8,772 bases of DNA, taken from NCBI GenBank assembly GCA_021158195.1, contig JAGGVA010000034.1, positions 1-8,772 on the forward strand, read 5' to 3'. The translations under genes were made by a program, and so were the position numbers. The notes under the pieces are model-generated. The model made no database searches and had not been told where the DNA came from. It was given only the letters and a program-made list of their open reading frames with translations. Source of the DNA: a bacterium. Its GTDB lineage: Bacteria > Patescibacteriota > Minisyncoccia > Minisyncoccales > PEYH01. Shown piece after piece: positions 1-5,766 of the stretch (position 1 is the stretch's first letter; each line of letters starts with the position of its first letter).

Positions 1-2
1 AA

Positions 3-437
3 TCAGGTATACAAAGCAAAATCGGAGAATTTGAAATAGCCTTTGACCATATTTTTATTTGTGCTATATCGCTCTACCTTGTTTTTGTTGTCACGCTACC
101 ATGGTGGCTCCTTATGCTTCTTTCTTTTTTCCTCCTTCTCTCTACCCTTGCTCTTTATGGTACATTTCGCCATCAGAAAAAAAGTTATATTGGCGGTATA
201 GAAATTCCCCTGGCTCCTACTATTACTGCTGCAATTCTTGTTTATGCTATTTTTTGTGGCTCATCTTTGGAGAAATGGGTTACATCGGCTTTTATGGTAT
301 TAGCGGTTTTCCATCTAAAAATCGGATTAAAAGCAAGAGATAGAGCCAGAGAAATCTTATCTCCGTTGTTGACAGACATAAAAGGAGCAATCGATGGTCT
401 TAAACAGCATTTTACCCAAAGACAAAAAAGAAGATAA
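3..437 (+). CDS. Unrecognised integral membrane protein, 3' part only
   Basis: The frame is open from the left edge of the window, so the gene begins outside it; 144 codons are visible before a TAA at 435-437. An internal ATG at 114 is not a convincing start, because the open frame and hydrophobic coding continue upstream of it. Visible residues about 17-52 form one or two membrane segments rich in Leu, Phe, Val and Trp. A second hydrophobic stretch follows (TITAAILVYAIFCG, then a further apolar helix after SSLEKW). The protein ends in a charged, probably cytoplasmic tail with many Lys and Arg (DRAREIL, then QKRR at the C-terminus). I do not recognise the family and assign no function. It is the only clear plus-strand gene in the window and stops six bases before a strong palindromic terminator, so it is probably the last gene of its transcript. 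Confidence 0.6.
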   Translation, partial: SGIQSKIGEFEIAFDHIFICAISLYLVFVVTLPWWLLMLLSFFLLLSTLALYGTFRHQKKSYIGGIEIPLAPTITAAILVYAIFCGSSLEKWVTSAFMVLAVFHLKIGLKARDRAREILSPLLTDIKGAIDGLKQHFTQRQKRR

Positions 438-442
438 GGAAT

Positions 443-476
443 AAAAAAACTGGCCCAAATTTGGGCCAGTTTTTTT
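443..476. terminator. Perfect palindromic bidirectional terminator
   Basis: The 34 bases form a perfect inverted repeat: A7, then ACTGGCCCAAA-type GC stem, then its complement and T7. Either strand therefore gives a GC-rich hairpin followed by a U run. On the plus strand it ends the membrane-protein gene that stops at 437. On the minus strand it lies two bases beyond the 3' end of the truncated tRNA-Glu copy, where it could once have ended a tRNA transcript. Confidence 0.85.
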
Positions 477-477
477 A

Positions 478-545
478 CGGCCCCAACCGGATTCGAACCG
501 GTGTTTCTGGCGTGAGAGGCCAGTGTCCTAAACCAACTAGACGAT
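478..545 (-). pseudogene. tRNA-Glu(CUC) copy lacking its 5' acceptor strand
   Basis: These 68 bases are identical to 2103-2170, the intact tRNA-Glu further right. They include the whole D arm, the anticodon arm (anticodon CUC), the T arm and the 3' acceptor strand with discriminator G. The six bases that should complete the 5' acceptor strand (ggggcc on the plus strand at 2171-2176) are replaced here by aaaatg. The acceptor stem therefore keeps only one A-U pair plus possible U-G wobbles and has two terminal mismatches. It is probably a non-functional remnant left by recombination or integration at the tRNA gene. Confidence 0.8.
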
Positions 546-761
546 AAAATGGCAGATAATAATGCAAAATTCAAAATGCAAAACCTAAAATGATTATTAT
601 CAATTTAGCAAAAATTAGAGAAAAATCAAGAACCCCTCTTTTATTCTCTTTCTCCCTTAGAGAAAGAAATTTAGAAGGAAGGTTCCTTAATAACTGAATA
701 ATTATTTGTTGATAATTGAAAGAAAAAGGTTAAAGTGAGAAAAAAGTGAGAAATAAAATCC
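546..761. other. Gene-free AT-rich stretch with short repeats
   Basis: No supported gene is present. The sequence is A-rich with repeated CAAAAT/GCAAAA words. It contains a 9-bp inverted repeat (GATAATAAT at 555-563 against 593-601) and a small hairpin with stem CTTTCTC/GAGAAAG (648-654/660-666). Bases 605-629 match 2225-2249 at 21 of 25 ungapped positions, at nearly the same distance from the respective tRNA-Glu copy. This suggests that the duplication originally reached beyond the tRNA itself. Confidence 0.5.
732..753 (+). repeat. Tandem duplication of an 11-bp unit
   Basis: Two exact head-to-tail copies of AAAGTGAGAAA lie immediately upstream of the phosphatidyltransferase-like relic. They could be replication slippage in a region no longer under selection. 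No regulatory role can be argued from the sequence alone. Confidence 0.7.
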
Positions 762-1059
762 TTGAAAATCTTAATCCCAAATAGCCTAATTATCTTTCGT
801 GTTCTTTTGGCAGGAGTAATCTTCTTTCTAATTTTTACCCAAGAAAAATATTTAAAAATATCTCAAAAAACTGGCCAAATATTTTTGGGAAGATTAGTTT
901 TGAGTTCATGGGATCTTAATTTCAGCAATTTTAATTTTCTATGAAACCCCTTTCTGAAAAATTTTTTTCTTCTTGGCAGCTTTGGCAATCTTTGTTTTGA
1001 TTATTTTTAGAATCGCCTCAATTGAAAAAGCCTTCAAAGAAATACTCAAAGGGACCTAA
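762..1059 (+). pseudogene. Relic resembling CDP-alcohol phosphatidyltransferase (PgsA-like)
   Basis: A TTG-initiated frame at 762 begins with residues like IPNSLIIFRVLLAG. This resembles the N-terminal IPN-LT-RI-L signature and first membrane helix of phosphatidylglycerophosphate synthase-type enzymes. The frame then loses likeness to the family and stops at 942-944. A second frame (about 958-1059, preceded by a stop at 955-957) encodes a hydrophobic helix and a basic end (LAALAIFVLIIFRIAS, then KAFKEILKGT), fitting the last helix of the same family. The catalytic D-x2-DG-x2-AR motif between them is absent, and the whole relic spans about 300 bases against roughly 550 for a normal gene. I read it as a decayed gene with an internal deletion and frameshift; the family assignment is tentative. 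It ends at the terminator at 1058-1090. Confidence 0.4.
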
Positions 1060-1090
1060 AAACGGCTCCAAAATCGGAGCCGTTTTTTTT
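1058..1090. terminator. Bidirectional rho-independent terminator
   Basis: The stem CGGCTCC (1063-1069) pairs with GGAGCCG (1076-1082) around a six-base AAAATC loop, flanked by A5 on the left and T8 on the right. It sits between the convergent PgsA-like relic (plus strand) and the Cys-tailed membrane-protein gene (minus strand, stop at 1156), and can serve both. Confidence 0.85.
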
Positions 1091-1155
1091 ACCCCACACT
1101 ACGTAGGATGTGAGACGAGCCCTAAACTCAATGTGGTTTAAAAGGAGGTATCATT

Positions 1156-1866
1156 CTATTGCTCTTTCCGTGTACAAAAATTTTTACAGGCCTCAATTGA
1201 AGAAAAAGGCACTGTACACCATGTAACAGAAACACAATTTTTGCCGTCATAATAGGCACCTGATATTTTCTGGTAATTATCCGGACAATAAGTTTTAATA
1301 ACATTTGGATTCCATTTACATCTACATTCTGCCATTGTAGAACACTGGAAAAATTCCATAACCAGAGATGCAATCTCTACAGGCTTTCCATATTCTATTG
1401 AGCTAATGAGAAATTTATCTCCAATCTTGTTTACAGTATAAGTATTTTCTGTATAACTTGTTATTCCTTGGCCGTTATATTCTTCGATATGTCGGGCTAT
1501 AACTTCAAATTCGGTGTCGTTGAGTTTTTTACTACTTAAAATCTCACAACCTCCAGGATGAGGATTAGACATCCCAAAAACAGGAAGCCATTCTTGAATT
1601 TCTTCTTTTAGTTTCCCGGTAGTATAAGGAAGAACATTATCTCTACGCCTGGTTTTTAAGGCATTTTCATATTCTTTAACTACCTTCTCTGCTAATTTTT
1701 GTTCATCAATAGTAGTCTCCGGTGGTTTAACAATTTCTGGTTGTTTTTTCTCCTGGTATCCAAAATACTGCCAAGCTAGAATTCCTCCGCCAATAAGTAA
1801 AACGATGATTGTTCCTACGATTGTGGGAAACCACACCTGAATTGTCCCTTTGTTGAATTTTGACAT
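1156..1866 (-). CDS. Membrane-anchored secreted protein with Kunitz-like Cys-rich tail
   Basis: The product has 236 residues and I do not recognise a named family for the whole protein. Residues 1-12 are short and basic, and residues about 13-35 form a single N-terminal membrane helix (TIVGTIIVLLIGGGIL), so the rest is probably outside the membrane. Residues about 40-52 are a Pro-rich linker. Residues about 54-165 form an alpha/beta region, helix first (KLAEKVVKEYENALKTR) and then strands, loosely like NTF2/SnoaL-type folds; this is only a guess. Residues 175-231 contain eight cysteines (175, 181, 183, 194, 211, 217, 227, 231). The final part has YYDGKNC and FSSIEACKNFC, recalling the YY...C...F.S.EEC...C signature of Kunitz/BPTI domains, but with shorter spacings. 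ATG at 1866 is the start; no Shine-Dalgarno sequence is visible. The gene is monocistronic between two tRNA regions and ends at the terminator at 1058-1090. Confidence 0.75.
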   Translation of the reverse strand: MSKFNKGTIQVWFPTIVGTIIVLLIGGGILAWQYFGYQEKKQPEIVKPPETTIDEQKLAEKVVKEYENALKTRRRDNVLPYTTGKLKEEIQEWLPVFGMSNPHPGGCEILSSKKLNDTEFEVIARHIEEYNGQGITSYTENTYTVNKIGDKFLISSIEYGKPVEIASLVMEFFQCSTMAECRCKWNPNVIKTYCPDNYQKISGAYYDGKNCVSVTWCTVPFSSIEACKNFCTRKEQ

Positions 1867-2017
1867 AAATAATATCTTTTTGTTATTTCGACCTTTGAGT
1901 GTAAAAATTTAAAAATTTTCTTTTATAAATATGGTTTGAGTTGAGATTTTTTACAGGTTCTTGGTGGCTTGGTCTTACAAAGCGAAGCAACTAAACCTTT
2001 GCAAAATCTTGGTTGGC
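1867..2017. other. AT-rich spacer upstream of the Cys-tailed protein gene
   Basis: The spacer contains AT-rich inverted words (AAAATTTAAAAATTTT-like near 1904-1919, and TTTATAAA at 1922-1929) but no promoter with acceptable -35/-10 spacing that I would defend. Transcription of the 1866-1156 gene could start here, or it could read through from the tRNAs on the same strand. Confidence 0.4.
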
Positions 2018-2100
2018 GGTAAGGGAAGATTCGAATCCACAAATTCCTTACGGGATGCCGGTTTTCAAGATCGGTGCCTTACCAGTTCGGCCAACTTTCT
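2018..2100 (-). pseudogene. Degenerate tRNA-Ser(UGA)
   Basis: Read on the minus strand, the sequence has a class II tRNA-Ser layout: a TGGCCGA-type D arm closed by GCC/GGC, an anticodon stem CCGAT/ACCGG with loop CTTGAAA (anticodon UGA), a long variable arm around TCCCGTAAGGA, and a TTCGAAT T-loop. The T stem (GTGGA/CTTCC) has mismatches including the normally invariant position 53-61 pair. The 5' acceptor strand AGAAAGT does not pair with the 3' segment CTTACCG. I call it a decayed gene; an unusual functional tRNA is less likely. The 5' end lies two bases beyond the 3' end of the intact tRNA-Glu, so the two would be co-transcribed. The exact 3' end is uncertain. Confidence 0.6.
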
Positions 2101-2102
2101 AG

Positions 2103-2176
2103 CGGCCCCAACCGGATTCGAACCGGTGTTTCTGGCGTGAGAGGCCAGTGTCCTAAACCAACTAGACGATGGGGCC
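2103..2176 (-). tRNA. tRNA-Glu, anticodon CUC
   Basis: The 74-base minus-strand sequence folds into a complete cloverleaf. It has a perfect seven-pair acceptor (GGCCCCA/TGGGGCC), D arm CGTC/GGAC, anticodon stem CTGGC/GCCAG with loop CTCTCAC, T arm ACCGG/CCGGT with loop TTCGAAT, and discriminator G. The anticodon CUC reads GAG. The CCA end is not encoded, so it must be added by a nucleotidyltransferase. The gene lies downstream of ftsI on the same strand and directly upstream of the decayed tRNA-Ser. Confidence 0.93.
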
Positions 2177-2183
2177 TCTAAGT

Positions 2184-2208
2184 AATTTTTAATTTTTAAT
2201 TTTTAATT
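2184..2208 (+). repeat. AT heptamer tandem repeat (AATTTTT, about 3.6 copies)
   Basis: Three exact AATTTTT units plus AATT lie immediately upstream of tRNA-Glu in its direction of transcription. The same heptamer in reverse orientation (AAAAATT) occurs between rsmH and mraZ at 5236-5254. It may act as an AT-rich upstream element for the tRNA promoter, or it may be neutral slippage sequence. Confidence 0.7.
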
Positions 2209-2290
2209 GATGGCTTATTTTAGATTAGCAAAAAAATAAGAAAAATCAACACGGTCTTTGCGGAGTTCTAGAAAGAAAATAGCTCCTGAT

Positions 2291-4030
2291 TTAGGGAACT
2301 GTTTTTTCTTCTAATGAGTAGTCCGGAGGAATTTTGTAATAATTAATGATATATTGGGCTAATTTTCTAAAAATAGGACAGGCAGAGTATTCTGCTGTTT
2401 TTGTTTTGGGATTATCTAATTTCACAAGAATTAAAATTTTAGGATCAAAGGCAGGAAAATAACCAATAAAACTTTGCCAAGTTTCGTCGCTGTAACCTTT
2501 TTTGTTTATTCCTAGAGAAGCAAAAGGAATTTGTGAGGTGCCAGTTTTGCCGGCTATATAATAACCATTGATTCCTGCTCTTTTTCCGTATCCTTCTTCT
2601 ACTACCGAAACTAACATTTTAGTAATTTCTTTTGCCGTTTCTTCACTGATAATTTTTCTTTTCTCTATTTTGGGTTCAATAACCTTTTCGCCATCCTCCT
2701 CAATAATTCTGTCAACAATGCTTAATTTCATTAAATTGCCATTATTGGCTAAAGCAGTATAAGCCCGCAATAATCCAAGAGGAGTTAGTTCAATGCCTTG
2801 TCCAAAGGCAGCGGTGGCAAAATTTATCTCATAGCCCTTTTTTAGTTCTTGATTGGTAGAAAATATTTCTCCTTCAAGTTCTATGCCTGTTTTCTCAAAA
2901 AAACCAAATCTATCAAGATATTTCAAAAAGAGTTGATGACCTAGTTGTTTTTCGGCAAATACTGCTCCGGTATTAATAGAATATTGTAAAACCTGTTTCA
3001 TTGTTCGCTTGCCCCATACTCTCTGATTGTAATTATATATCGTTCTTCCGCCAATCTTTACATATCCTTTATCTTCATATGTGGTATCTGGCTTTACTTT
3101 ACCCTCGTTTATTGCTGCCGACATTGTAATTGGCTTAAAGGTGGATCCTGGTTCATATAGGGTTTGTACTGCTCTATTTAGAAAAATAGCGGGATCGTTA
3201 GCATAATCGTTATATTGATTAGGATCAAAAGGGGGCCAATCAGCCATTGCTAAAATTTTTCCAGTTTTAGGATTTACCACTATAATTTGGCCTGAAGAGA
3301 TATCTAAGTCTTTGGAGGCATCTTCAAGTAGTTTTTCTGAGAATTCTTGAATGCTTTTATCGATGCTCAAAATAATATCACTACCTTTTAGTTTTTCTAG
3401 GTTAATTTCAGCAATTCTTCCAAAAAAATTATATTTTTCTTTTATTAATTTTTCTTTGCCCGAAAGAAGAGCATCGAAATATCCCTCAATGCCATAATTT
3501 CCTTTGCCTTGAGCATTAACAAAACCCAAAACATCGCTCCCTACCTCCTCTAAGGGATAAAATCTTTTTTCTTCATAATCTAAATATAGGCCTTTTATAT
3601 TTAAATCTTGCAGTTTTTTCACTTCCTCTGGCTTGAGATTTCTTTTGACAACCAAAAAATAACTATCACTATTTTCAATTTTGTTAAGAATTTCTGCTTT
3701 TGGAATGTTAAAAACAGAGGAAAGTTTTTGAGCGACTTCTTCTTTGTTATTTATTACCTTAAGTGATAAATAACAAAAGGGCTCTTTTTTGTTGGTAGCA
3801 GCCAAAATAATATTTTCTTTATCATGAAGATATATCTTCCCCCTTTCTCCTATTGCTTCTTTAATAATCTCTTGCTGCCCTTTGGCTAATGCTTTATAAA
3901 ATTCCCCTTTTTGAATTTGAAGATAAACAAGCCGAGCAATTATGCCCGACCAAATAACTAACAACACAAAAAAACCTATCCAGTAGCGCCAATTTTGAAG
4001 TTTATTTTTTAGCCACACTTTCAGCCCCAA
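2291..4030 (-). CDS. ftsI: Septal peptidoglycan D,D-transpeptidase (penicillin-binding protein, FtsI/PBP2 family)
   Basis: The enzyme cross-links peptide stems of peptidoglycan at the division septum, acting outside the membrane as a partner of FtsW and the FtsQLB complex. At 579 residues it is close to E. coli FtsI. One membrane helix lies at about 17-36. The dimerisation/pedestal region at about 50-225 contains the ERGKIY element near residue 62. The transpeptidase domain at about 245-560 carries all three active-site motifs: SxxK with nucleophile Ser296 and Lys299 (GSTFK), SxN at 351-353 (SIN), and KTGTS at 495-499. No PASTA domains are present. The start is a TTG at 4030, overlapping ftsL by 29 bases; a GTG at 4018 is an alternative that shortens the overlap to 17. 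No clear ribosome-binding site precedes either. The overlap implies co-transcription and probably coupled translation with ftsL. No strong terminator follows; the downstream tRNA-Glu is on the same strand. Confidence 0.9.
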   Translation of the reverse strand: MGLKVWLKNKLQNWRYWIGFFVLLVIWSGIIARLVYLQIQKGEFYKALAKGQQEIIKEAIGERGKIYLHDKENIILAATNKKEPFCYLSLKVINNKEEVAQKLSSVFNIPKAEILNKIENSDSYFLVVKRNLKPEEVKKLQDLNIKGLYLDYEEKRFYPLEEVGSDVLGFVNAQGKGNYGIEGYFDALLSGKEKLIKEKYNFFGRIAEINLEKLKGSDIILSIDKSIQEFSEKLLEDASKDLDISSGQIIVVNPKTGKILAMADWPPFDPNQYNDYANDPAIFLNRAVQTLYEPGSTFKPITMSAAINEGKVKPDTTYEDKGYVKIGGRTIYNYNQRVWGKRTMKQVLQYSINTGAVFAEKQLGHQLFLKYLDRFGFFEKTGIELEGEIFSTNQELKKGYEINFATAAFGQGIELTPLGLLRAYTALANNGNLMKLSIVDRIIEEDGEKVIEPKIEKRKIISEETAKEITKMLVSVVEEGYGKRAGINGYYIAGKTGTSQIPFASLGINKKGYSDETWQSFIGYFPAFDPKILILVKLDNPKTKTAEYSACPIFRKLAQYIINYYKIPPDYSLEEKTVP

Positions 4031-4310
4031 TTTTTAAATAGTCAATTTGATTGATTTTTTCAAAATCTAATTCTTGGGCAAGTTTGGCAACATCGTCCAT
4101 AACCCCTTGTTTGGAAACCTGAATTTCCATTTCTTTATTTGCTTGGCTTATCTGAGAAATTTTTTCCTGCAAGTTTGAAATGGCAAAGTTTTTATTATTT
4201 AAATTTAAAAATTGAAAAATATAGCAAAAAACCAATGCAGAGATAATTAACCCCAAAATTACCGCTAATCTTTTTGAAATATTTTTTTGAAAGGTAAGAA
4301 CTTCTATCAT
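4002..4310 (-). CDS. ftsL: FtsL-like division protein (small bitopic coiled-coil)
   Basis: The protein has 102 residues: a short N-terminal cytoplasmic segment, a single membrane helix at about 14-34 (AVILGLIISALVFCYIF), then a hydrophilic, heptad-like region at about 40-80 predicted to form a coiled coil. This is the architecture of FtsL/DivIC, which joins with FtsB and FtsQ to control FtsWI. The sequence itself is poorly conserved in this family, so the call rests mainly on topology, size and position between rsmH and ftsI, which is the classic ftsL place. ATG at 4310 lies 19 bases after the rsmH stop, and its 3' end overlaps ftsI. An unrelated small membrane protein cannot be excluded. Confidence 0.7.
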   Translation of the reverse strand: MIEVLTFQKNISKRLAVILGLIISALVFCYIFQFLNLNNKNFAISNLQEKISQISQANKEMEIQVSKQGVMDDVAKLAQELDFEKINQIDYLKIGAESVAKK

Positions 4311-4329
4311 ATTTTTATTAATTTTGCTT

Positions 4330-5214
4330 TTAAATTAATTCTGCCACTCTTAATTTTGCTGACCTTGAAGCGGGGTTTGTAATAATTTCCTCTCTGGAAG
4401 AGACAATGGGTTTTTTTGTAATAATCTTTAAGATGTTATTGCTGGCTTTTTCTTTAAAAAATTTTTTAACTAATCTGTCTTCAAGAGAATGAAAGGAAAT
4501 TACAGCAATTCTTGAACCAGAAAATAACACTTTTAAAGATTGTTCCAACCCTTTTTTAATGTTTTCAAGTTCATTGTTTACCGCTATTCTCAATGCCTGA
4601 AATACTCTTGTAGCACAGTGAATTCTCTGTTTTCTATACCAGCGAGGTACTGTCCTCTCAACAATCTCTACAAGTTCTAAAGTGGTTAATATGGGCTTTT
4701 CTTTTCTTTGCAAAACTATTGCTTTAGCAATTCTTTTAGCAAATTTTTCTTCACCAAACTCTCTTAAAATTTTCTCTATTTCCTGCTCTGGGTATTCATT
4801 GATTATCTTGTATGCTGGAATTTTCTCCTTGTAAGGGTTAATCCTCATATCAAGTATTTCGTTTTTCTGAAAACTAAATCCTCGTCTACTCTTTTTGAAA
4901 TGCCACATAGAAACTCCTAGATCGAATAGTATGCCGTGAACAGGACTAAAATTATTATCTTTAACAATCTTTTCAAGGTTCGTATAAGAATCATTAATTA
5001 AAATCAATCGTTTTTGTAAGCCGGGGCTTGGTGTGAAAGATCTATAAAGAATGGGGTCATATTCTATTGCCAATACTTTTCCATTTGGTTTTGTTTTTTC
5101 TAAAATTGCCAGTGTATGACCTCCTTGCCCAAAGGTGGCATCAATAAAATTTTTATTTGGTTCTACTTTAAGATATTGAATGATTTCTTTTGCAAGAACA
5201 GACCGATGAATCAT
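4330..5214 (-). CDS. rsmH: 16S rRNA (cytosine-1402-N4)-methyltransferase RsmH (MraW)
   Basis: RsmH uses S-adenosylmethionine to N4-methylate C1402 in the decoding centre of 16S rRNA. The 294-residue length is typical. Family motifs appear in order: HRSVLAKEII at the N-terminus; SAM-binding motif I FIDATFGQGGHT at 23-34; the acidic strand end LAIEYDP at 48-54; FDLGVS at 97-102; RGFSF and LDMRINP around 111-127; IHCATRVFQALRI at 198-210; RIAVISFHSLEDR at 235-247; and NPASRSAKLRVAE near the C-terminus. In the IHxATR motif the usual Pro is Cys200, a small deviation. ATG at 5214 gives the standard N-terminus; no Shine-Dalgarno sequence is visible upstream. It is the second gene of the mraZ cluster, 92 bases after mraZ. 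Confidence 0.96.
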   Translation of the reverse strand: MIHRSVLAKEIIQYLKVEPNKNFIDATFGQGGHTLAILEKTKPNGKVLAIEYDPILYRSFTPSPGLQKRLILINDSYTNLEKIVKDNNFSPVHGILFDLGVSMWHFKKSRRGFSFQKNEILDMRINPYKEKIPAYKIINEYPEQEIEKILREFGEEKFAKRIAKAIVLQRKEKPILTTLELVEIVERTVPRWYRKQRIHCATRVFQALRIAVNNELENIKKGLEQSLKVLFSGSRIAVISFHSLEDRLVKKFFKEKASNNILKIITKKPIVSSREEIITNPASRSAKLRVAELI

Positions 5215-5235
5215 CTTAATTCGAAATTTAAAGTG

Positions 5236-5254
5236 AAAAATTAAAAATTAAATT
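5236..5254 (+). repeat. AT heptamer repeat (AAAAATT, about 2.7 copies)
   Basis: Two exact AAAAATT units plus AAATT lie in the mraZ-rsmH spacer. It is the reverse complement of the repeat next to tRNA-Glu at 2184-2208, suggesting that this word is favoured in intergenic DNA of this genome. Confidence 0.6.
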
Positions 5255-5256
5255 CA

Positions 5257-5270
5257 AAAGAAATTTCTTT
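5257..5270. repeat. 14-bp perfect palindrome in the mraZ-rsmH spacer
   Basis: AAAGAAATTTCTTT is self-complementary without a loop. As RNA it is too weak and too tight to be a terminator. A protein-binding dyad is possible but unproven. Confidence 0.5.
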
Positions 5271-5302
5271 CAATCACTTAATCACTCAGCCACTCAGTCA
5301 CT
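5271..5302 (-). repeat. Octanucleotide tandem repeat, four units
   Basis: Four head-to-tail 8-base units fill exactly 32 bases between the mraZ stop and rsmH. Read on the plus strand they are CAATCACT, TAATCACT, CAGCCACT and CAGTCACT (consensus YARYCACT); in the transcript they read AGTGACTG, AGTGGCTG and so on. The last four bases of every unit are invariant. The unit length is not a multiple of three, and the repeat is outside coding sequence. Confidence 0.75.
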
Positions 5303-5306
5303 AATT

Positions 5307-5738
5307 TTACACCCCTAACTCTTTTAATCTCTCTGCTATGTCTCCTGCCTCTTTTTCCGTTTTTTGTTGGTATTTACTCCATTTTGCTTCATCCCATATT
5401 TCTATTCTATTGAACAAACCTGCAATAACTACTCGTTTATTTAAGCCGGCGTATTTTGTAAGATAGTCAGGAATAAGAATCCTTCCCAGATTATCGATAG
5501 TGACATCTGTGGCTCCGGCAAGCATTATTCTTGCAAATCCCCTAGCATCTGCTTGAGAAATGGGCAATTGACTTAATTTTTGAGCCAATTTTTCCCATTC
5601 TTTCATTGGATAAAGAAAAAGGCAGTTATCTAACCCTCGGGTTATAACTGCCTTTTTGCCTAATAATTTTCTAAACTTGGCTGGAATTGCCAGTCGTCTT
5701 TTTGTATCTAAAGTATATGTATATTGGCCTATAAACAT
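5307..5738 (-). CDS. mraZ: Transcriptional regulator MraZ
   Basis: MraZ is a ring-forming DNA-binding protein with two SpoVT/AbrB-type swapped-hairpin domains that controls the division and wall cluster it heads, including its own promoter. At 143 residues it matches the family length. Both signature motifs are present: DTKRRLAIPAKFR at 11-23 and, in the second domain, DNLGRILIPDYL at about 82-93. The N-terminus MFIGQYTYTLD matches the usual M(F/L)xGxYxxxLD start, so ATG at 5738 is secure. No Shine-Dalgarno sequence is visible; a GTGGATAACTT box directly abuts the start codon. The promoter at 5800-5828 and phased operator-like repeats lie just upstream, which fits autoregulation. Confidence 0.96.
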   Translation of the reverse strand: MFIGQYTYTLDTKRRLAIPAKFRKLLGKKAVITRGLDNCLFLYPMKEWEKLAQKLSQLPISQADARGFARIMLAGATDVTIDNLGRILIPDYLTKYAGLNKRVVIAGLFNRIEIWDEAKWSKYQQKTEKEAGDIAERLKELGV

Positions 5739-5766
5739 AAGTTATCCACAGAATCTTTAAGTTATC

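Noticed and set aside
59..343. Overlapping plus-strand open frame in the first 350 bases
   Set aside because: It overlaps the longer frame 3-437, which has coherent membrane segments and a charged tail; the other frame has erratic Cys/Tyr/Pro composition.
242..574. Minus-strand open frame running over the terminator and the tRNA copy
   Set aside because: It crosses a palindromic terminator and a tRNA sequence and is antisense to the better frame; it is a chance frame.
648..666. Hairpin CTTTCTC-CCTTA-GAGAAAG as a terminator
   Set aside because: There is no U run after it on either strand, the GC content is low and there is no gene end nearby.
1094..1111. CTACGTAG-centred partial palindrome after the Cys-tailed gene
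   Set aside because: It is short and imperfect and lies between a stop codon and a proven-looking terminator; no function can be argued.
1141..1149. Perfect Shine-Dalgarno-like AAAGGAGGT on the plus strand
   Set aside because: A TTG follows at good distance but gives only about 13 codons, antisense to the end of the Cys-tailed gene; no gene is supported.
1128..1373. Second minus-strand frame overlapping the Cys-tailed gene
   Set aside because: It is a shifted-frame shadow of the 1156-1866 gene without its own domain or start context.
2214..2240. Inverted repeat CTTATTTT/AAAATAAG as the ftsI terminator
   Set aside because: The stem is almost purely A-T with a long loop; too weak to call.
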